Translations under genes and position numbers: made by a program
Assembly: GCF_011075055.1 (NCBI RefSeq)
Contig: NC_058153.1
Coordinates: 4,960,001-5,024,000, forward strand
DNA length: 64,000 nucleotides
Direction: 5' to 3'
From: Mangifera indica
Taxonomy: Eukaryota > Streptophyta > Magnoliopsida > Sapindales > Anacardiaceae
The notes under the pieces: model-generated
The model's input: the letters and a program-made list of their open reading frames with translations, nothing else
The model's database searches: none
What the model was told of the DNA's origin: nothing
In this document: in pieces, positions 38,138 through 50,458 of the stretch
Layout of the letters: each line of letters starts with the position of its first letter
How positions within the stretch are numbered: position 1 is the first letter of the stretch

Positions 38138-38655
38138 TAGGGATGGCAACGGGGAGGGGCAGGGAGGGGATCTCAATCCCCGTCTTCGGCTCGTCCCCAC
38201 TACGGGGATGCAAATGATTTTTCATCCCCTCACCACAAAGAAAAATCCCCTCTCCATCCCCGTGGGGAAAAATCCCCTCCCTGTACCTGCAAAAAAAAAA
38301 AAATTCTTGTTTTTACCTTCTAAACACAATATAAATATATTAAATAAAATTAAAATTAACCCACTATTTCAAATATCACAAATATAATATATTAACTACT
38401 TTAATATATACAATAAAAACCTAAATAAATTTGAAAAACATAAATAATTTAAAATTATAAAAAATATATTAGTATTTTAAATAAATATATTAATATAAAA
38501 TGATGGGGATGGGGGTGGGGCGGGGCGGGGAGGGGATACAACCCGTCCCTGATTGCGGAGATTTTTTTCATCCCCATCCCCTTCCTCGTTTCAATCGGAG
38601 AATCCCCTCCCCGTTAGGGTTAGGGCCCCTAAAATCGGACCCAAATTATCATCTA
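38138..38655. mobile_element. G-rich non-autonomous DNA element, copy 1
   Basis: The segment begins TAGGGATGGCAACGGGGAGG and ends in TTATCATCTA, the decayed inverse of the start. Both ends carry G- or C-rich stretches (GGGGATGGGG near 38500, CCCCTCCCCG near 38600), with an AT-rich centre. The centre aligns closely with 58703-59231, sharing for example AAATTTGAAAAACATAAATA. It resembles the widespread plant elements that start with GGGATGGCAA. Confidence 0.65.
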
Positions 38656-39965
38656 TAATATTGTCTGGGCTAGTAGTCATCGACCTAGCACAAAAGCTGA
38701 AACAACTTCTACACTTGTGAAAGCTAAAATGGCTTCTACACTAGTGGAACCCATTCTAGCTTCTGTATATTTTTTAAAAGAAAATTTGATTTTTATAAGC
38801 ACGATTATGGTATTGTGTCGGGCCTGTGGCACAACCCAAAAAGCCTATAAATCGAACACGACCCACCATAATAGCAGGTCATATCCTTTTGGGTCATGCT
38901 TTTTTTTCATGTCTCAAGTAGGTCTAACCCATCTTAGCACATTCGCCATGTCTATAAACACCAATTGTAAACAACACTTATGCTCAACAGTATCTATAAT
39001 TTTATTTAGTTAATTTAGGTTCGATCACCTATTGTGTTGACACCGACAAATTTGTTGAAATTGACATCTTACAATGGAATAAGGAACATGAAATCATCTG
39101 TTCCATTGATGGCAATCGAAGGCTCTATTACCATAACAAGGATGAAAACTAGTGATAGAGAAAATAACCATATGAAGATATTTCTAGAAATACCTCGAAT
39201 TTTATTTCATGCATAAGATTCTTTTACAAGTCAGTATAACAATGTTTAAATACACATTGCAGATCAAACAGTACGGCAACAATTGTCAAAATACATCTTA
39301 CACCATCTAATACGTACCCAACCAAGATACTAAACTCTCAAGTAAAACCGTTGGATTCATCTTCTTCTCTCCCAACCGAAGAACAATTAAACACAGATGT
39401 GAAATGAATATGAAACGCTCACTCTTCTTTCAAAGAAGAAGAATTAGCAGAACTGCTTAGCCATGCGACATCCTTCATCATAAGCAATAATAACCAAAAA
39501 CACACTGTTATGTTCTTTCAATAGCCTTCACATAGAGAGGTAAAGCCTGGTGAATTGCGTTGGATGGGGCGTTTTGGTATGGAACGGATATGTAATGCTT
39601 GCCTTTCGGAAGATGATATTTAATTTTGCTATTTAGGTTTTGCTGGTAGTTTTCAATATAGGGTTCATAAGAACCCGTTAGGGTTTGATTAAATTGGATA
39701 AAAGTAAATAAAAAATAATCATCATTTTACTCTTTTACATTGTCTAAATTAATTTATTTTATTATTTAGTTATGAAAAAGTCATATTTACCCTTCATCCT
39801 TTAAATTCATAACAATATCCTGTCCAGATGATTTTGAACGTGAAGATTAATGTATCCTTTGTTAGGAAGTCAAGCTCAAAGGATAGGTAGAGTATGTTAG
39901 TTACGTGTAATTTAAGTATGCTCTATGGTTTTAGTATTAATATTCATGAGCTGACATCGGCTTGT

Positions 39966-40110
39966 ATATAATTGTACATAATTTTTATGTACAATTTTAT
40001 ACACAAATAACGATATATGATTAAATATTATTTTATTTTTAATTTTTGACTATCCTATCACAAATGATATACCATTATTTATACACAAAAATTATATACA
40101 CAATTCTATT
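39966..40110. repeat. Palindromic AT-rich MITE copy
   Basis: TATATAATTGTACATAATTT and the inverse near AAAATTATATACACAATTCT form the outer arms. The centre has ATTATTTTATTTTTAATTTT. Confidence 0.65.
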
Positions 40111-42344
40111 CTAATACTAAGGTTTGTCTCATTAAATTTAATAAGGAAAACCATCATGATGGAAAGTAATTAACCTTGCGAATTTCAAACTAAAACTTGG
40201 CATGTACACACATGATGCTATCCAGAAACGGTATGGAGAATAGTCCTATCCATTTCAATCACTTTCATAATTTGTTCAACAACATTTTATACCTACCTCC
40301 TATATTTTATGAGATAAATACGACCAAAAAATCTTTTTATCTACTTTTAGTTATACCATTATTGTCAAAATTGCACAAATTCAACCATATGTTAATGCTA
40401 TCAACCAATTAAATGTTAACATATATGTTATAGAATACAAAAATTAAATATTTAGAGGCTTGATACGCTATTCCGATACAGAAAATTAAAGAAGAAATTA
40501 TCGACTATCAATCTCTGCAGCGAGTCTTTCTTCCCAATTTTCAAAAACAAGCAAAAAGGGTACCAAAATAAATTGAGCGCATACTGAAAAGAAGACCTAA
40601 CCTCCTTTTATAATAATTTATTGGGTTTTCTCATCAAGAGACCAATGAACTCAATAGTCTATATTTGTATCGTCATAACCCAAATTTTATATATAAAGTG
40701 TATAGGACATTTAATAAAATTAATTACTGTTTGTTCACAAATAAATTTCGTTGGACTATATATTTGTCTAGGTTTCGTTAAATTAAAACAATATTAATAT
40801 CTGCCCACTTTCAGAAAATTTTCTAACAATTACACAATAATCTCTTCTTCTGTCATATAAATAATATAATTATATCATTATTAAGCCAAATTACATTCAT
40901 AATGTTAATAATATAAAAGTGGACGTATGCTTCCAATTAATAAGCTGAACAACTTCAAAAATCTTATTTTGTTCTATATTACTTGCGTAGAATTTTTCCT
41001 TTAACTTTTCGTGCTTCTTTTTGGCGAATTTTTGCCGTCAACAATTCCTATTAAAGTTGATTAAGCTTATATGTGAGTTAAAATGTTGAAAATGGGTGGT
41101 TTTGATGACTCTAGGTATAAGAGTTGGACAATGTCAAAAATATAGGCTAAGAAGGTAGGTTGAAGTTATAGACGAATTTCGATCGATAACCTCATTGTCA
41201 ATTGACGTCAGTCAATTTTATACGTTGAAATTAAGATGATTCAATACAGACAAAATCATGTGATTCAATCAGATTTGGCCATTTGGATAGTACCTTATAG
41301 CCAAATTTTAGTCCAACCCAAGGGTTTTAGCCAAATCTTGCCTCTTCTTCTCCAAACTTATTGGAAACCCTTATCTTCCAAGAAACGTAAGTCTCCTATA
41401 TCATTTTCACAGTTGACAATCATTAGAACCAGCCAAATTCACACCATTAAATAATACAAACTCATATCTTAAACCAAAAACTCTACCAAAACCCTAAATT
41501 GAAAATGGTAAAGCAAAATCCCAAAGGCAAGTTAAATTAACAAGGATTTCTAAGTCATCAATGAAGGGAATGGTTAAGATGGGTTGGAAGAAAGTGAATG
41601 AATGTTTAGTGTCTTAATTGTATACGAGGGCATTTATGTTTCAATAATACTTCATATATATAAATTCTCACGATAGCTTATCCAAGGAAGAAGTTTACAA
41701 TATGATATATTAGGTCCTTAACAATATAAAATTGATAGTTTTTAATCATTTTACATTTTTTTCTTTAAAATATTAGAGGGTATTTTAATTTATATAATTT
41801 GATGTATCACTTTATTATTTTTAAGTTTCACTATAATTATCAAAACTTCTATTTAATTATAAATCTGAAATATATAGAATAAGACTTCAAATTCGATTTC
41901 AAGATAGAAACAGAATATTTTATCTGCGTATTATTATATAAACAAATAATGATAGAAATGGATTAATATAATTAGGTTAAAAAAAAAAGAAGGGGAAATT
42001 CCATGCATTTAGGAAGCTTTAGGTGCCCATTGGCCTGCATCCCAGAGAAATTCAACTTCAAAGACGTTCGGCCATGCTTATATAAAAATTATAAGACGAT
42101 TTTATTCATTTATTTATTCTTTCGCAGAATATTTGCTTATATAAAAATTCCATGTTGTATCTTTGATTTTCTCTTGAAATCGAAGACGTTATGTTGACAG
42201 ATCTTGCTTATAAAATTGGACCGACAAATTTAAATTATATTAAAAATTAACCAAATATATACGAACATAGGCCATCATATAAATTAATACCTGAATTATT
42301 TAATGATTGATAGTTACTGGTCAGACGTATTTGCGTCAGATAGA

Positions 42345-42984
42345 TTTTAAATAGGCCAAACGATTTTCCCACCCAAATTTTGGTGAAACCATAATATATA
42401 TTTATTTAAATTTAAGGTATTCCTTAACCATTAAGAAATAAAATTATTATTTTATTAATAATATTTAAATAATTAAAATTATATTATATTTTTTTAATTT
42501 AAAAAATTAATATTTTATCCTTAAATTAAATTTTAAAAAATTTACTTTTCCCCTTTAAGATATTAAACTTGAAATATAATTACTTTCTCTGATGAATAAC
42601 GAACCAATAGAAGAGAAACAAAATAGAGTTATTTAGAGAATGACTTCTAGACGACAATATTTCATCATTCACACTAAGTGACAAGCGTTATCCAACAATC
42701 TATTATATTAATCGTCAATAACAGGAGGAAGTGGTGAAAAAAAAACTTAAGGATTTAAAAGAAAAAAATCACTTTTTAAAGTTTAGATATTGAATAAAAT
42801 ATTAATTTTTAAAACTAAAAAAAAGATAAAATTATATATTTTTTAATATTATTATTAAATAATAATTTTATTTTTATATTTAATAATAAATTAAAAATAA
42901 ATAAATATTTAAAATTTTAATTTATTATAAATATATTTTTAAAATTAAATTTAGATAGAAGATAGTCCTTTCCCCTTTTAAATA
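42345..42984. mobile_element. Non-autonomous Mutator-type element, copy 4 (short)
   Basis: The body is 42354-42975, starting GGCCAAACGATTTTCCCACC and ending AGTCCTTTCCCC. It is flanked by a perfect 9-bp duplication TTTTAAATA (42345-42353 and 42976-42984). At about 620 bp it is the shortest copy and lacks much of the middle. Confidence 0.65.
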
Positions 42985-43199
42985 TTAAACCCGTGCTAAA
43001 TACGTCAAAACAATAAATTAAAGACGTACAGCACCTACAAATTTGATGTAACAGTTTTAGAAATGAAATACATTTTTTATTAAAAAAATATCGTTATATT
43101 TAATGCTATTAGGTCATGTATAAATACATTTCCTGTATATAATGTACTGCACCCAACGTGTTGACCAGGTAAATTAATTATGAAAGCGCCTAACCAAAT

Positions 43200-43740
43200 A
43201 CTTAAGGTAATTGGTCTGAGGAGTATGTTAATCGGAATCCTATAATACCTTACATATACCATATAATATCATATAATATAAATAAAAAATATATATATTA
43301 TAAAATATATTATAATTAATATAATATAATAAACATATCGTATGATAAGATACGTATCTTATAAATTGATATATTTTTTAGAGAAAATGATGATATAACA
43401 TAGATATATATGAAAAATTTTAAAAGTGTATGTAATATTTTCTAAAATAATAACATATTAATTATATTTTTTTATTATTTTATTGTTTCATTTCTTAAAA
43501 ATTTTATCATATGATATTCAATACACAATTTGATTACCATAGATATAATAAAGATATATATGAAAAATTTTAAATTTTACGAGTGTTTGTAATATTTTTT
43601 TAAAATAATGATGTGTTAATTAGATTTTTTTATTATTTTATTTTTAAAAACTATATCATATAATATAATACTTGATATACGATATAAAAAATTAAGTTTT
43701 TGATATATAATATGATACATAATTTGATTAATATACTGTA
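43200..43740. repeat. ATGATAC-rich repeat with an internal tandem duplication
   Basis: The segment is related to 25960-26300, sharing strings such as GATATATGAAAAATTTTAAA-like and CATATGATAT. From 43405 to 43730 a unit of about 155 bp occurs twice in tandem, each copy with ATATATGAAAAATTTTAAA then TTTTTTTATTATTTTAT. It is non-coding. Confidence 0.5.
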
Positions 43741-44011
43741 GACCAATAATGAGATTTTTAATAAAGAAAATTATAATGACAGTGAAGAGGGATCTTTCGG
43801 TTGAGAAATAAATTTTTAACTATTATTTTACCTTTAATTTAAAATTATCATAAACATTTTTTAAAATAACCCTATTCCACCTTGTAAAGATAAATGTAAA
43901 CAAGGACCGATGATTTAGTGTCCAGCTGAAATAATTCAACGGAAAATAACTACTTGATCCATTCTCAATCTAGGCTTCCAATTTTTTTAAATTTTATTCT
44001 TGTCCCAACAT

Positions 44012-44725
44012 CAATGTTTTTAAAATTTGACTAAACTATTTGGTTTGATCAATTAAATTATAACTCACTCTATAATTTGATCCAATTTTATAATTTGGTT
44101 TGATCTATACATAAATTTTTTCACGTTGTTTGAAATTTGGTTAAATTTAATAAACTCGTTAAATCGAAAAAACTATTTAAAATCAATAAAACTAAGTTTA
44201 CTTAATATTTCATAATTTTTTTTTTATTAAAACTTAAAAGAGTTTTAATTTATAATACTTTAATTGAATTAATAATTAAATTTATCAATGGTTTTTTTCT
44301 TTATCTATATAATAAAGTGTTAATTGTTTAATTAACATATTTCAAATTATGTTTATATCTTTCATATATTTTATGTTTAAAAAATGTAACAAATATTTGA
44401 TATTAATATTAATAGTAACCCAAGTTTTTGCAAGGAGGAACTTAGGGCTTTCTATATAGGAGCCCTTGTTTCCAGACAAAAGAAGATTTTCGTGGGTGGA
44501 GATGCTCTTTTCGAAGAGGTGGGGTCGTAGGATAGGGATAGTTTGTCCCTGGGTTTTTAAGCGTAAGTTAACTCTATCCAGTGCAGACTCAGGCCTATAT
44601 TTGATATTTCATATATAATAATTAGACAATAAAATAAATTGGTTTATTGTTCGATTGAATTAACTAAACCATGAACTATTAAAATAAACACTTTAACTAT
44701 CATTCTGATTTTAAAAATAATACCC
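44012..44725. repeat. Dispersed repeat, relative of 2885-3690
   Basis: It begins TCAATGTTTTTAAAATTTGA and ends near CTGATTTTAAAAATAATA. The ends are inverted relative to each other, as in the copies at 2885 and 28370. An unrelated GC-richer piece (44410-44600) appears to be inserted in it. Confidence 0.35.
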
Positions 44726-45419
44726 AAAGTCATATTTCATTTTTTTGGCGAGTGCTTGAACTTCTAATTTGTCCCTAAAGTTGCTCAGATTCGTGACAGT
44801 GTGCCTTTTAGACTAGAGATAAATCATCTTACTGGCTTGGTCGATTAGAAGATGAATATGTTTAAGCTTGATCCAGTTGTGTTCTTAATCACCTCATTAA
44901 AAATTTTCATGCGTGGGGGCCTGAGTTATTTTATGACGTAGTATGTTTCCTAGATACCCCGTGGGAGACCGGAACCTTAGTGACTTCATATCTTAACCAA
45001 TGAAGATTTTGGAATGCCATTTCTTACCGGGTAAAACTTTCTTTTTTAAGTCAAACTTAATCAACCACATTCAAAAGGTAATCGGCTGTAATGACACAAG
45101 AAGTTATAGGGTTACCCTTGAGACAATCTAAATGGTAAAAGAGTCGAATTTCAAAGATGAAAATAAGAATTCAAATATTTTATTTATCGGTAGATTAGAT
45201 CAAAATATGAATGAAGTTATGTATATTAATTTGTGTACTTAAAATGGGTATGCATAATTTTATTATAATAATTAATATAAACTTAATCAAATCATGTTAA
45301 AAGCATCTTGTTCTTATTAATTATCATCACTAATACCAAGTTAGTGTCACTTACACTCGTTTCTCATAAAATAGATACATATAATAGATACAAAATTATT
45401 CTGTTAATTTCAATCAATC

Positions 45420-46387
45420 ACTTAATAGGGCCAAAGGATTATTTTCCACCCAAGTTTTAACTTAATTTCAAAAACACACTCATAACAGTTTAAAAGTCTA
45501 AACACTCATTTATGAACTAATTTCTATTAGAATTTTCTGTTAGAGATAAAAATAAAACTGTTATTTTAACAGTAATATAAAAAAAAAAAATTTATCTCAT
45601 TTCCCTCTCAAATTTTGAAAATTGACATTTTACCCCTATACATAAACTTTGAAGAGTCACCATTTCCCCTCTAGGTTTTGAAAATTTTAAGGTTTTTTTT
45701 CTTTGGAGACCAAAGCTAGCTTTCCCCACCCATCTTGTGTCTGCAGGCGAAGAAGAAGGAAGGGTGAGCACCTACCCATCTTTCATTCAATGCTCGGATG
45801 ACCACCAATTTATCACATTCGAAAGACACTCAGGCGATGTCACGTGATTTGTCGATCTCAGCCATGACCCTTGATTTGACCACCACATCAACGGGATGAT
45901 GTTAGACGACTATGAGAGACATTGGGATGACGACAAAAGACGCTCGAACGACACCAAAGAGACTAACTGTGATAAAAAACAGGAGATGGTTCATGCGATA
46001 GATGGAAAGGCGTTGGCCAAGATTTGTGCCTTCGAGCATTAGATAAAAGATGGGTAGTTTAGAAGAAGGGAGAGGGATGGTCGAACAATGTCGGTTGTCG
46101 AAGAGGGAGAGATTTTGTTGAAAAATCGAAACCCTAAAGGGAAAAGTAAATTTTACAAAAATTAATTTTAGAGAGAAATTATTAGTTTTCAAACCAAATA
46201 AGAAATTTTATAAATTTTTAGGGTTTTATGATTTAAAGATAAAATAATAATTTTATCATTTTTTTAAATTTAAATTCTAATCAAAATTAATTAATAGATA
46301 AATATTTAAATCTTTTATTGATAGTTGATTTACTTTTACGATGAAACTAAATCTTAAGTGTGAATAAGTCTTTTGGCCATTCAATAG
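45420..46387. mobile_element. Non-autonomous Mutator-type element, copy 5
   Basis: The body is 45429-46378, from GGCCAAAGGATTATTTTCCA to GAATAAGTCTTTTGGCC. The flanks ACTTAATAG and ATTCAATAG agree at 7 of 9 positions. A minus open frame of 96 codons inside (45902-46192) falls in the family's GC-richer middle part and is not protein-like. Confidence 0.65.
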
Positions 46388-46881
46388 TTATCATTAATGT
46401 CCAATTTTCGTGTCAACACCATCCAACTCGGTTCAACCTGACCAGACAGCGCATTAAAGTTTGGAATCTTCCGTCATTTCAACTTTCGCAAGTTATGCAA
46501 TGTTAGGCACGACTCAGGATTTTATGAGTTCTGAGTTTTCCTTGCTTGCATGGATCCTTCTAGTAAATCATCCACATACTAATTCTATCCCACAAGTTTT
46601 TAAGAAACGTGTACTAGTCCATAACATAAATAATCAATATTTTACAATATATATACTAAGTTAAGATGTTAAATCTCCATACACTTTCATTCCAGTAAAG
46701 ATCAACAGGACTTGAAAAATAATAATATTTTATGCTGGTCTGCTTGAGTATAAAATTAATTAACTAGTTGACGTTATTGTTTTTTTTTTTTTTTTGGTAA
46801 GTAATTGACATTATTGTTGCCTGACGAAAGATTAATCAAACAAAAATGTAGTTGCGTGCTTGCGTTAATGTGTAAAAATAT

Positions 46882-46889
46882 TATAAAAA
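46882..46889 (+). promoter_or_regulatory. TATA box of the MYB gene at 46965
   Basis: TATAAAAA lies 83 bp upstream of the ATG, in a locally less AT-rich context. A start of transcription near 46915 would leave a 5' leader containing the (GA)10 tract. Confidence 0.55.
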
Positions 46890-46932
46890 GGACCCAGGGA
46901 GACTTCTTTTAACTTTAAATTCAACTTCAAAT

Positions 46933-46952
46933 AGAGAGAGAGAGAGAGAGAG
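46933..46952 (+). repeat. (AG)10 tract in the MYB 5' leader
   Basis: Ten uninterrupted AG units end 12 bp upstream of the ATG at 46965. GA-rich leaders are common in plant genes and can bind BPC/GAGA factors; any role here is inferred. Confidence 0.9.
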
Positions 46953-46964
46953 TTGAGAATCGAG

Positions 46965-47957
46965 ATGGGAAGACGTCCATGTTGCTCCAAGGAAGGACTC
47001 AACAGAGGGGCTTGGACTGCCATGGAAGATAAATTACTCACTTCTTACATTAAAGTCCATGGAGAAGGCCAATGGAGAGACCTCCCCAAAAGAGCTGGTA
47101 CATGCATTAAAGTATTTTGTTTTGTGTTTTTTAACACATCAAAGTGATGCATTCAGATTGGTGTTAAACATGCAGGTTTGAAGCGATGCGGGAAGAGTTG
47201 CAGACTGAGATGGTTGAATTATCTAAGACCAGACATCAAAAGAGGAAACTTTTCCCATGATGAAGAAGAGCTTATAATTAGACTTCATAAGCTTCTCGGC
47301 AACAGGTAATTCAATTCAATTATAGTCTCAATCTCTAAAGTATATTAATTTAGATGTAGATCATGTGTTAATTGTTTCTTTATTACTAGATGGTCTTTAA
47401 TAGCTGGAAGGCTACCTGGGCGAACGGACAATGAAATCAAGAACTATTGGAACACAACTCTGGGAAAGAAAGCTAAATCTCCATCACCTGAACAAAATCC
47501 CCCAGCCAAATCTAGCCTGAAAAGGCAAGTCTGTGAGTCCAAAGCCGATGGGCCATCAAATTTGTCACTCTCTGAACCAAGTGATAAAATCGAAGTCATC
47601 CGCACTAAGGCCAGTCGGTGCTCCAAATCTGTGGTTTCGTTAATTCATTCGCCTTCAAGTACGGATCAAATTGACCAATTACAGCTTCAACATCCCCAAA
47701 GTTACTTGACATATCAACCACAAAACTCCACTGATCCCAAAGATTTTGAGGAGATGCTTAGGGCTTATGACGCAACTGTGGAGGCGTCAAGCTACAACTA
47801 CAACAATAATATTATGCATACATCTCTTGAAACTGACCAGTCTCTACAATTTGAGGAACCGATAACCGAGTGTCGGAGCACGAATTTCCTGGAGGATAAC
47901 GCCGCGATGAACATAGAATCATTGGCATTCTTATTAAATTCTGAGGAATGGCTGTAA
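46965..47957 (+). CDS. R2R3-MYB transcription factor, TT2-type (canonical subgroup 5 motif)
   Basis: Exons are 46965-47097 (133 nt), 47176-47305 (130 nt) and 47390-47957 (568 nt), all GT-AG, giving 276 residues. The start [11 protein letters not shown] follows a TATA box and a GA tract. R2 and R3 (about 13-115) are complete, with the bHLH-contact pattern in R3 and WNTTLGKK after it. In the tail, [11 protein letters not shown] (about 162-172) is the clean VI(R/P)TKAxRC(S) signature of proanthocyanidin regulators such as TT2, grape MYBPA2 and poplar MYB134. The protein ends in an Asn/Glu-rich acidic region and NSEEWL. It is expected to switch on the proanthocyanidin branch genes (ANR, LAR type) with a bHLH and a WD40 protein in the nucleus. 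Of the four MYBs here this one has the firmest assignment. A minus frame at 47444 is its shadow. Confidence 0.93.
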
Positions 47958-48755
47958 TAATATCGACAAAGTTAAAAATGGAAACCATGTAAACTAGTGA
48001 ATAAGACATTACATGTGATGCAGTTCTACTATTGCTTTTAATACAATTATAAGTATACATAGTATTATGTGTATAATTTTATGTATAAATAATGATGTAT
48101 CATTATTGATTAAAAAATTAAAAATTAAAGATAAAATAATATTTAATTATATAATAATATATTATTGTTTGTGTTATACGTATAATATTATTGTATAAGT
48201 GCGGGGAAATTATAAAATTTTATGTTCCCATCGTGTTTTGATATGCACATACTTTATTATGTTGTGCGTCTGCACGTTATTGATTTTTGTGTTCACATAT
48301 TTAAGTCGGTTTTCCTTTTTGTACAGGTCACAACCATTCATTATTCTGATTTACCAGGAATAGGTATTTAAGCTTGCGTCTTTCTGCTGGGCAAATAGAC
48401 CAGATTATTCTGTCTGTTTGGCACTAAACTTAGTTGTCCAACTAAAGAACAAGGTATGAGCCATCCCATAGGGACCAGAGTTTACCAAGTAAAAGCCAAA
48501 GCTTAGGTTAAAGAGCCGTAGCTTTTTATTAGACATGAGAGAAATCCTGAAAATATGCTTACTATTAAAAGCCTCAGAGTTTTCTTTAGAGATGCACACG
48601 GGATACCATAAGCCTCGTGTCTTAACTCATTTAGCTATAAATGTTGGGAGTTTCCTATGGTCACCCCAAACAGGGAATAATATAATAATGTAAATGGAAA
48701 TGTTATTTTTTCTGATAATTAAATTGTAACCATTTACGAAAACATAAATATATCT
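47958..48755. other. Intergenic between the MYB gene and ndhU
   Basis: The two genes converge on this 0.8-kb gap. It holds one palindromic MITE at 48045-48190 and a moderately GC-rich stretch (48340-48660) with no recognisable product. Confidence 0.5.
48045..48190. repeat. Palindromic AT-rich MITE copy
   Basis: GTGTATAATTTTATGTATAA and the inverse near TTGTGTTATACGTATAATAT flank the family centre AAAATTAAAAATTAAAGATA. Confidence 0.6.
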
Positions 48756-50240
48756 TTATAAATTATATGCAATGGATAATACGAAACTTAATATCAACCA
48801 TCCTAAGAAGAAGTATCCCACCGCTCTTGTCGGCCCCACGTCTTCTGGTTTCTGTAATTTAACCAACATTAAAAAATAAATAATTACATATCAGTTTCAA
48901 AAGATTATATATTATTTTATCATTAATATAGAATTAATAATATTTTAAAAAATTTATAGAATATTTAACTAATCTGAATTTCACATCTCCAAGCAACGTG
49001 AAATGCATAGAGAAACTCAATATTTTTTTTATGCTTTTTCGATATGAGATTTATTTAAGAATGTCACATATCCCTCTTATAAGACTCAATATCCTCGCTA
49101 GAATTTTCTCACTATCGCTCAAAAGAACATGCAGGGCTGCTCTAATAATATTTGTAACATCTCTAGTCAAATAGCTGACTCACTACCAAGATATTCTCTA
49201 TGATGGTTTATGTGTCAAAGTAGATAAATTTTGACAGTGGATCAGACTATTGGATCAGAAATATTATATTTATTGTGTTACAACAATACTATACATCTAT
49301 TTTTCTATAAACAAATGAAAATATATATGATATACTATCATATAATTTAATATTACTTTATCATTAATTTAAAATTATTTAATGACACGATGATAAATCA
49401 TTAATATATCTTATTTATAAACACAAAAATAGATACACGTGCACAAAAGTGGATGCGACATATTTTCAAGAATGTGAAGCCATATAAGGTGCATAAATTA
49501 CCGGAGGTGGAGGCGTTCCTTTGGGGGCTTGCGTAATGTCCACCTCAAAAGGCCATACGTATTTATCTGGCTTTTCATTTCTCGCCAAGCTCCAATCATA
49601 TAGTCTTCTTTCTTCCACTGATGATAAAATTGAATATGATTCCTGTGTATCATATTTTAATAATCATCTTATTTTTTATAAAACAATAAAATTATTAATT
49701 ATTTCGGGACCTACTTTCAATTGTTCCATCTTCTTAGCGACTTCTTCTTCTTCTTCTTCTTCTAGCTCTTGACTCTTCAGTTCTTCCACCTTGTTCTTAT
49801 ATGCAGAGGTGACCTGTTCATACGAACACCCTCTTCGGAGTCCAAGTGTAGCGTAATGATCTACATCCGTAATTGCTGCAATATTCTAAAGCAAGACATA
49901 ATCACTCAACTGCAAAGCTAAAGTTGGATTAATGTCATTTGAAGAGCAAATAAAGTTGAAGATTGTTAATGTTACCAATGCCACGAAGGGCCCGTTCCAC
50001 GTTGAGAGAATTGATCAAAGAAGAAGGCTCTGTTGGAGCTTCAATGGATGTTTCAGGTTCGATGTCTGTTGAGCTAGTCTCAGCTGATACATCGCTGCCA
50101 GCGTTCCTAACGACGAGTTTACGTGGCTTAGAAGTTGCAAAAGGAAGGGAATAAGAGAAGAAAGGGGCTTTGTTTATAGAAAGAACATGAAAATGTTTCA
50201 GCGATATGTATGGTGTTGCTGTGGTGGAGGAAATTGCCAT
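48756..50240 (-). CDS. ndhU: NDH complex subunit U, chloroplastic (NdhU)
   Basis: Minus-strand exons are 49976-50240, 49715-49875, 49502-49642 and 48756-48851. All are GT-AG, closing to 220 residues, close to the Arabidopsis length as I remember it. Residues 1-45 are Ser/Thr-rich and lack acids, a plastid transit peptide. Residues 86-165 form the J-like domain: ALRGIAITDVDHYATLGLRR, then CSYEQVTSAYKNKVEEL and SYSILSSVEERRLYDWSLAR. No HPD tripeptide is seen, as expected for a J-like rather than a true DnaJ protein. VWPFEVDI and a Pro-rich linker follow, then PEDVGPTRAVGYFFLGW and one membrane segment (about 199-218). NdhU belongs to the ferredoxin-binding subcomplex of the chloroplast NADH dehydrogenase-like complex in thylakoids. 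Six Glu codons in a row come from a TTC repeat (49741-49764). Intron 3 carries a MITE. A tRNA gene lies head to head 147 bp upstream. Confidence 0.93.
49283..49440. repeat. Palindromic MITE inside ndhU intron 3
   Basis: CTATTTTTCTATAAACAAAT and ATTTATAAACACAAAAATAG are inverted arms. The centre has TAATATTACTTTATCATTAA. The element lies wholly within the intron and leaves the splice sites intact. Confidence 0.6.
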
Positions 50241-50386
50241 TGCAGGGGAGGGGATGTGTTATTATTGGTATGGCTTTATTGTGGAGAGATAAGGCAAAGG
50301 CTACCTTATCATACAAGAAGTGCGAAGGTGTGAATTATAATATAATAAACGTAATATTTATATTTTTAAATTCACAAGGCAAAAAT

Positions 50387-50458
50387 GTCGTTGTAGTATA
50401 GTGGTAAGTATTCCTGCCTGTCACGCAGGCGACCCGGGTTCGATCCCCGGCAACGGCG
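50387..50458 (+). tRNA. tRNA-Asp (GUC)
   Basis: This is a 72-nt cloverleaf without an intron. The acceptor stem GTCGTTG pairs with CAACGGC (one G-T pair), followed by discriminator G. The D-arm contains TAGTGGTAAG, the anticodon stem CCTGC/GCAGG encloses CTGTCAC with anticodon GTC, and the T-arm CCGGGTTCGATCCCCGG is canonical. The A- and B-box promoters are therefore intact. It reads as a nuclear tRNA gene; CCA is not encoded. A T-run 3' of it (TTTTTCATTTTT, 50461 on) can serve as the RNA polymerase III terminator. Confidence 0.97.

Larger units (their letters stand above)
34827..46881. other. 12-kb gene-free region filled with repeats
   Basis: No gene was recognised. Dated insertions are listed separately. 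Between them are AT-rich sequence and two GC-richer islands without coding frames: 38640-39000, and 44400-45060, where short motifs such as TTTGTCCCTGGG and GATACCCCGTGGG suggest an old retrotransposon LTR. A minus frame at 43080-43262 and plus frames at 38717, 40197 and 41236 match nothing and lack codon structure. Confidence 0.5.

Noticed and set aside
46953..46964. Upstream in-frame TTG as start of the MYB gene at 46965
   Set aside because: The [11 protein letters not shown] start at the ATG is the conserved R2R3-MYB N-terminus; a TTG start is not expected in a plant nuclear gene.
50387..50458. Organelle-derived tRNA insert
   Set aside because: The sequence fits the nuclear plant tRNA-Asp(GUC) pattern, and no organellar flanking sequence is present.
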